From the NCBI GenBank assembly GCA_965227265.1, contig OZ245738.1:4030001-4094000 (forward strand): a stretch of DNA of 64,000 nt, in the 5' to 3' direction. Position 1 is the stretch's first letter, and the number at the start of each line of letters is the position of its first letter. Under the pieces are notes generated by a model, which saw only the letters and a list, made by a program, of their open reading frames with translations, was not told the DNA's origin and did no database searches. Both the position numbers and the translations under genes were made by a program. This DNA comes from UBA2336 sp965227265. Its GTDB lineage: Bacteria; Bacteroidota; Bacteroidia; Cytophagales; Cyclobacteriaceae. Below are positions 60,057-64,000 of this stretch, piece after piece.

Positions 60057-60320
60057 ATGGAAACTACGGAAAGAAACCTACGTAAGGAAAGAGTTGGTAA
60101 AGTAGTGAGCAACAAGATGACGAAAAGCATCACGGTTGCTGTAGACAGACGTGTAAAGCACCCGATCTATGGCAAGTTCGTTCACAAAACAACCAAGTTC
60201 ATGGCGCATGATGAGAAAAACGAGGCAGGCATTGGCGATACAGTTCGTATCTCTGAAACCCGTCCGTTGAGCAAGCTGAAGCGCTGGAGATTAGTAGAAG
60301 TTATTGAAAAAGCTAAGTAA
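60057..60320 (+). CDS. rpsQ: Small ribosomal subunit protein S17
   Basis: 87 residues. RKERVGKVVSNKMTKSITVA and VRISETRPLSKLKRWRLVEV are the conserved S17 OB-fold segments. Confidence 0.97.
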   Translation: METTERNLRKERVGKVVSNKMTKSITVAVDRRVKHPIYGKFVHKTTKFMAHDEKNEAGIGDTVRISETRPLSKLKRWRLVEVIEKAK

Positions 60321-60322
60321 TT

Positions 60323-60691
60323 ATGATAAGCACAGAATCAAGACTTACCGTAGCAGATAACAGCGGAGCAAAAGAAGTTCTTTGCTTGCACATCCCGGGA
60401 GGAACCGGTAAGCGTTACGCTTCTGTTGGAGATAAAATCGTTGTAACGATTAAATCAGCAATGCCTAATGGCCAGGTTAAGAAAGGAACAGTTTCTAAAG
60501 CCGTGGTGGTTAGAACTAAAAAAGAGATTAGGAGAAAAGACGGATCGTATATCCGCTTTGAAGATAATGCAGCTGTTCTGTTGAACGCTCAAGACGAGCC
60601 GCGTGGTACCCGTATTTTCGGACCCGTTGCCCGTGAGCTTAGAGAGAAGCAGTTCATGAAAATCATTTCATTAGCTCCAGAAGTAATTTAA
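60323..60691 (+). CDS. rplN: Large ribosomal subunit protein L14
   Basis: 122 residues, the standard length. TESRLTVADNSGAKEVLCLH and EPRGTRIFGPVARELRE are the family signature. Confidence 0.98.
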   Translation: MISTESRLTVADNSGAKEVLCLHIPGGTGKRYASVGDKIVVTIKSAMPNGQVKKGTVSKAVVVRTKKEIRRKDGSYIRFEDNAAVLLNAQDEPRGTRIFGPVARELREKQFMKIISLAPEVI

Positions 60692-60697
60692 GTAGTC

Positions 60698-61030
60698 ATG
60701 GAAACTAAGAGAGTAAAACTACACATCAAGAAAGGCGACACTGTAAAAGTGATTGCCGGAGATGATAAAGGTAAAGAAGGTAAAGTACTTGAAGTGATCG
60801 GCTCTAAAAACAGAGCAATCATCGAGGGTGTTAACATTATCACAAAACACCAGAAGCCATCTGCAGGTAAGCCTGAAGGTGGAATTAAGAAAACTGAAGC
60901 ATCGGTTCATATAAGCAACCTCGCATTAGTAGATCCTGCATCAGGAAAAACTACCCGCGTTGGTCGCAAGGCAGATGACAAAGGAAAATTACAGCGTTAC
61001 GCAAAAACAACCGGAGAATTCATAAAATAA
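60698..61030 (+). CDS. rplX: Large ribosomal subunit protein L24
   Basis: 110 residues with the KOW motif KGDTVKVIAGDDKGKEGKVL near residues 13-32. Assembly initiator of the large subunit. Stop overlaps rplE start (TAATG). Confidence 0.98.
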   Translation: METKRVKLHIKKGDTVKVIAGDDKGKEGKVLEVIGSKNRAIIEGVNIITKHQKPSAGKPEGGIKKTEASVHISNLALVDPASGKTTRVGRKADDKGKLQRYAKTTGEFIK

Positions 61031-61587
61031 TGGCAACTCCCAGACTAAAAGAAAAATACACGAAAGAAGTTGTACAGGCTTTGAAAACAAAGTTTGAATA
61101 CACTTCTGTCATGCAAGTTCCTAAGATCGACAAGATCTGTATCAACAAAGGAATGGGTATCGCGGTAACCGATAAGAAGCTTATCGATGTTGCCCTGGAA
61201 GAAATTACTACGATCTCTGGTCAGAAAGCAGTTTCTACCAAATCGAAGAAGGACATTTCTAACTTCAAATTGAGAGCGAATGTGCCAATTGGCGTTCGGG
61301 TAACATTACGTGGTAATACCATGTATGAATTCCTTGATCGTTTGGTGAACATCGCGCTTCCACGTGTGCGTGACTTCAAAGGCGTTAGCCCGAAAGGTTT
61401 TGATGGCCATGGTAACTATACCCTGGGCGTGAAAGAGCAGATCATTTTCCCGGAGATATCAATTGATAAAGTAACGAAGATCAGCGGTATGGACATTACG
61501 TTCGTAACCACTGCAAAATCTGACGAAGAGAGTTTCGAATTGCTGAAAGCAATGGGAATGCCTTTCGCTAATAAAAATAACAACTAA
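61030..61587 (+). CDS. rplE: Large ribosomal subunit protein L5
   Basis: 185 residues. VMQVPKIDKICINKGMGIAV and the P-site loop region GFDGHGNYTLGVKEQIIFPE are conserved. Binds 5S rRNA. Confidence 0.98.
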   Translation: MATPRLKEKYTKEVVQALKTKFEYTSVMQVPKIDKICINKGMGIAVTDKKLIDVALEEITTISGQKAVSTKSKKDISNFKLRANVPIGVRVTLRGNTMYEFLDRLVNIALPRVRDFKGVSPKGFDGHGNYTLGVKEQIIFPEISIDKVTKISGMDITFVTTAKSDEESFELLKAMGMPFANKNNN

Positions 61588-61596
61588 GTATTTGCC

Positions 61597-61866
61597 ATGG
61601 CTAAAACATCCGCAATAGCAAGACAGACTAAAAGAGAGAGATTGGTAGCATTGTATGCTCCCAAGCGTAAAGCTTTGAAAGAAGCTGGCGATTATGCTGC
61701 ATTGGATAAACTTCCACGCAACGCGTCACCGGTTCGTCTGCACAACAGATGCAAGCTGACAGGTCGTCCGAAAGGATATATTGGGAAATTCGGTGTTTGC
61801 CGGAACGTTTTCCGCCAAATGGCGTCTGACGGTAAAATCCCAGGAGTGACCAAGTCAAGCTGGTAA
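61597..61866 (+). CDS. rpsN: Small ribosomal subunit protein S14 (zinc-free form)
   Basis: 89 residues. RCKLTGRPKGYIGKFGVCRN is the S14 core with only two cysteines, so this is the long form without a zinc ribbon. Followed by a 174-bp gap with a second promoter. Confidence 0.97.
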   Translation: MAKTSAIARQTKRERLVALYAPKRKALKEAGDYAALDKLPRNASPVRLHNRCKLTGRPKGYIGKFGVCRNVFRQMASDGKIPGVTKSSW

Positions 61867-61964
61867 TTCTGCTAAAAACGCACAAATTTCCGGGTTAGAC
61901 CTGGGATTAGCATATCGAGTTGCTGAGTGTCAAGGTCGGATAAAACCGAAACCAGATGACAGTT

Positions 61965-61994
61965 TTGAATACTAAAAAATGTTCAATATCTTTG
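61965..61994 (+). promoter_or_regulatory. Internal promoter before rpsH (TTG-N19-TATCTTTG)
   Basis: TTG at 61965-61967, 19-base spacer, TATCTTTG at 61987-61994, identical in -7 box and spacing to the rplC promoter at 55325-55354. It makes rpsH onwards a separately driven unit. Confidence 0.72.
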
Positions 61995-61997
61995 CAG

Positions 61998-62014
61998 CCC
62001 GTTCAAAAGACGGG
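61998..62014 (+). promoter_or_regulatory. Leader hairpin of rpsH
   Basis: CCCGT-TCAAAAG-ACGGG forms a 5-bp stem starting at or next to the predicted mRNA 5' end, followed by TTTGCTTTTT. It could protect the mRNA end, act as an r-protein binding site, or terminate weakly. Role inferred only. Confidence 0.4.
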
Positions 62015-62029
62015 TTTGCTTTTTATAAA

Positions 62030-62036
62030 GGAGTAA
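62030..62036 (+). promoter_or_regulatory. Unusual Shine-Dalgarno-like sequence before rpsH
   Basis: A GGAG preceded by AAA (TAAAGGAG) lies a few bases before the rpsH ATG at 62041. Most genes in this window lack such a sequence, as expected for Bacteroidota, so this is notable. Confidence 0.5.
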
Positions 62037-62040
62037 GAAA

Positions 62041-62439
62041 ATGACGGATCCAATTTCAGATTATTTAACAAGGCTTCGGAATGCCATTAAGGCCAACCAC
62101 AAAGTGGTTGAAATCCCAGCCTCTAACCTTAAAAAGGAAATAACTAAAGTGTTATTTGACAAAGGTTATATCCTGAACTATAAGTTCGAACAAGGTGAAA
62201 ATCCACAGGGCACGATTAAGATCGCGCTTAAGTACAGTCCTGACACAAGGGAGTCTGCTATCTCCAGTTTGGAGCGTATCAGTACACCGGGTTTGAGACA
62301 ATACCGTGGAACGGATAATCTTCCGAAAGTATTAAACGGATTAGGCGTGGCCATCCTTTCAACTTCGAAAGGCGTGATTACGGATAAAGAAGCCCGCAAG
62401 ATGAATGTGGGTGGTGAAGTATTGTGTTACGTCTATTAA
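62041..62439 (+). CDS. rpsH: Small ribosomal subunit protein S8
   Basis: 132 residues. DPISDYLTRLRNAIKANHKV and KGVITDKEARKMNVGGEVLC are conserved. S8 represses the spc operon in Escherichia coli; here it is the first gene after an internal promoter and leader hairpin. Confidence 0.98.
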   Translation: MTDPISDYLTRLRNAIKANHKVVEIPASNLKKEITKVLFDKGYILNYKFEQGENPQGTIKIALKYSPDTRESAISSLERISTPGLRQYRGTDNLPKVLNGLGVAILSTSKGVITDKEARKMNVGGEVLCYVY

Positions 62440-62449
62440 TAGTAGAGTT

Positions 62450-63010
62450 ATGTCACGAATAGGAAAACAACCCATCTCATTACCGAAAGGCGTAACATTC
62501 AACTTTTCGAAAGAGAACCATACAGTAACTGTAAAAGGTCCGAAAGGAGAACTTAAGCAGGTTATTGATTCTGACTTTACTGTAGCAACACAGGCAGACG
62601 GAACAGTACTTGTTGAAAGACCAACAGAACAAAAGCGCCACAAAGCGATGCACGGTTTATACCGCGCATTGATTTCTAACATGGTGGAAGGTGTAAGCAA
62701 CGGTTACAAAGCTCAACTTGAGCTGGTAGGTGTTGGTTACAAGGCGAACGCACAATCAAATGTGTTGGAGCTTAGCCTTGGATTTTCGCACAACGTGTTC
62801 TTAGCTGTTCCAAGCGAGATCAAGGTTGTTGCAACCCAGGAAAAAGGGGGTAACCCTACAATTGTTCTCGAAGGAATTGATAAGCAATTGGTTGGTCAGG
62901 TGGCCGCTAAAATAAAATCACTTCGTCAGGTTGAGCCTTACAAAGGTAAAGGTATCCGCTTCACAGGTGAGTACGTACGCAGAAAAGCTGGTAAGGCTGC
63001 TGCTAAATAA
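62450..63010 (+). CDS. rplF: Large ribosomal subunit protein L6
   Basis: 186 residues from ATG 62450 (MSRIGKQPISLPKGVTFNFS); the frame is open 45 bp further upstream inside rpsH and is rejected. The C-terminal IRFTGEYVRRKAGKAAAK is conserved. Confidence 0.98.
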   Translation: MSRIGKQPISLPKGVTFNFSKENHTVTVKGPKGELKQVIDSDFTVATQADGTVLVERPTEQKRHKAMHGLYRALISNMVEGVSNGYKAQLELVGVGYKANAQSNVLELSLGFSHNVFLAVPSEIKVVATQEKGGNPTIVLEGIDKQLVGQVAAKIKSLRQVEPYKGKGIRFTGEYVRRKAGKAAAK

Positions 63011-63035
63011 TTAAGCATCATAGATAGATAAGACT

Positions 63036-63386
63036 ATGGCAGGCAAGAACAACGAAAGAAGAACAAGAATTAAAAAAGGTATTCGCAAGAGACTGGAGGG
63101 TACAACCGACCGTCCGCGTTTATCTGTGTTCAGAAGCAATAAAGGTATTTACGCTCAGGTTATTGATGACCTTAAAGGCGTGACCCTTGCATCAGCTTCT
63201 ACAACCGAGCTTGGAGATAAGACAAGATTAAATGTCGAAAACTCTAAGAATGCAGGTAAAAAGCTTGCTGAAAAAGCAATTGCTGCCGGTGTTGAAACTA
63301 TTGTGTTCGACAGAAACGGCTACCTCTATCACGGTAACATTAAGGCTTTTGCAGAAGGTGCAAGAGAAGGTGGATTGAAATTCTAA
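63036..63386 (+). CDS. rplR: Large ribosomal subunit protein L18
   Basis: 116 residues. RPRLSVFRSNKGIYAQVIDD and FDRNGYLYHGNIKAFAEGAR are typical. Binds 5S rRNA with L5. Confidence 0.98.
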   Translation: MAGKNNERRTRIKKGIRKRLEGTTDRPRLSVFRSNKGIYAQVIDDLKGVTLASASTTELGDKTRLNVENSKNAGKKLAEKAIAAGVETIVFDRNGYLYHGNIKAFAEGAREGGLKF

Positions 63387-63396
63387 GAATTAAGAT

Positions 63397-63915
63397 ATGT
63401 CAGTAAGCAATATCAGTACAGTTAAGGCCAGCGAAATCGATCTTAAAGAAAAGGTCGTAGCCATTGAGCGTGTAGCGAAAGTGGTGAAAGGTGGTCGCAG
63501 GTTCAGCTTCGCAGCTATCGTAGTCGTAGGAGATGGAAATGGTGTAGTTGGATACGGCCTCGGAAAAGCAAACGAAGTTACCGATGCTATCACAAAAGGC
63601 GTTGATGACGCAAAGAAGCACCTGGTGAAAGTTCCGATCATTAAAGGAACCGTTCCGCACGAAGCGATCGGAAAATTTGATGGCGGTCACGTATTGTTGA
63701 AACCAGCATCTCCAGGTACTGGAGTAATTGCCGGTGGTGCGATGCGTGCTGTATTAGAGAGCGCAGGTATTCACAATGTATTGGCAAAGTCTAAAGGTTC
63801 TTCTAACCCGCACAACGTGGTGAAAGCAACTTTTAAAGCATTAACCAGTATGCGTGATGCATTGACGATTGCAAAGGCAAGAGGTATTTCATTGTCCAAA
63901 GTATTTAACGGATAA
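63397..63915 (+). CDS. rpsE: Small ribosomal subunit protein S5
   Basis: 172 residues. FSFAAIVVVGDGNGVVGYGL in the double-stranded RNA-binding-like domain, then the C-terminal domain GGAMRAVLESAGIHNVLAKS. Decoding-fidelity protein. Confidence 0.98.
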   Translation: MSVSNISTVKASEIDLKEKVVAIERVAKVVKGGRRFSFAAIVVVGDGNGVVGYGLGKANEVTDAITKGVDDAKKHLVKVPIIKGTVPHEAIGKFDGGHVLLKPASPGTGVIAGGAMRAVLESAGIHNVLAKSKGSSNPHNVVKATFKALTSMRDALTIAKARGISLSKVFNG

Positions 63916-63919
63916 GATC

Positions 63920-64000
63920 ATGGCGAAAGTACAGATCACACAGTCGCGCAGCGATATCAAAAGACCAGAACGTCAGCAAAGAACATTGCGCGCACTGGGT
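63920..64000 (+). CDS. rpmD: Large ribosomal subunit protein L30 (5' part only)
   Basis: The window ends after 27 codons: MAKVQITQSRSDIKRPERQQ then RTLRALG. The I-K-R/xxxQ-R-T-L-x-x-L-G pattern is the L30 start, and rpmD follows rpsE in the spc operon. The C-terminal half is beyond the right edge. Confidence 0.9.
   Translation, partial: MAKVQITQSRSDIKRPERQQRTLRALG

Noticed and set aside
62405..62449. Longer N-terminus of L6
   Set aside because: It overlaps rpsH; the L6 family begins MSRIGKQPI at 62450.
1..64000. CRISPR array, prophage, tRNA or rRNA genes
   Set aside because: No regularly spaced repeats, integrase, phage structural genes or tRNA/rRNA-like sequences were recognised on either strand.

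Overview
The window comes from a Bacteroidota bacterium, most likely of the Cytophagales type; the genus is not resolved. The reasons are: several start regions carry the Bacteroidota promoter form TTG-N19-21-TAnnTTTG; almost no gene has a Shine-Dalgarno sequence; and the gene content (CBS-domain cysteine/cystathionine synthase, WG-repeat protein, YCF48-like protein, 630-residue PurF-like protein, SCO/cytochrome c pair, M28 peptidases with signal peptides) is typical of that phylum. No tRNA, rRNA, CRISPR array, prophage or intact insertion sequence is visible. No gene-free stretch is longer than about 270 bases.

Left part (1-12.3 kb): a truncated GH127-type glycosidase, the L-serine dehydratase alpha chain, a TauE/SafE permease, two paralogous secreted CxxC proteins (each next to another gene: an M28 peptidase and gcvP), a second M28 peptidase, the CBS-domain cysteine/cystathionine synthase, and pyrB-pyrR. 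From 9.4 to 27.8 kb all genes lie on the minus strand. This run holds pyrB-pyrR, a YG-rich secreted protein, an EVE protein, a decayed gene remnant, a PurF-like amidotransferase, nuoN-M-L-K-J-I, a TPR histidine kinase sitting inside the nuo cluster, nuoH, murI and a zinc-ribbon membrane protein. nuoA-G are not here.

Middle (27.9-44.5 kb): fabI-ispE on the plus strand, then an EamA transporter, an LptF/G permease and tgt on the minus strand, then a YCF48-like protein. The most interesting locus follows: a compact five-gene minus-strand operon (dinB, a RAYT-derived protein without its HUH histidines, recQ, a LigT-like 2H phosphoesterase, and a dnaE2-like polymerase) divergent from a LexA-like HTH-S24 regulator. 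Two palindromes, ACTAA-N5-TTAGT, lie in the shared 72-bp intergenic region exactly over the predicted promoters. I read this as a self-regulated, SOS-like error-prone repair cassette. A small lipoprotein and a WG-repeat protein follow.

Right part (44.5-55.2 kb): a persulfide-dioxygenase-like MBL protein with two rhodanese domains, an NTF2-like secreted protein, YdcF-like and DUF2141 proteins, a cytochrome c/SCO pair divergent from a Crp/Fnr regulator, an alpha-glucan phosphorylase lacking the expected PLP lysine, a nucleotide-pyrophosphatase-like enzyme, a lipoprotein, and a FecCD/FecE-type ABC importer whose ATPase gene carries an in-frame dispersed repeat.

From 55.3 kb to the end runs the S10-spc ribosomal protein cluster, from rplC to a partial rpmD. 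It starts from its own promoter directly at rplC, with no rpsJ, and has a second matching promoter before rpsH.
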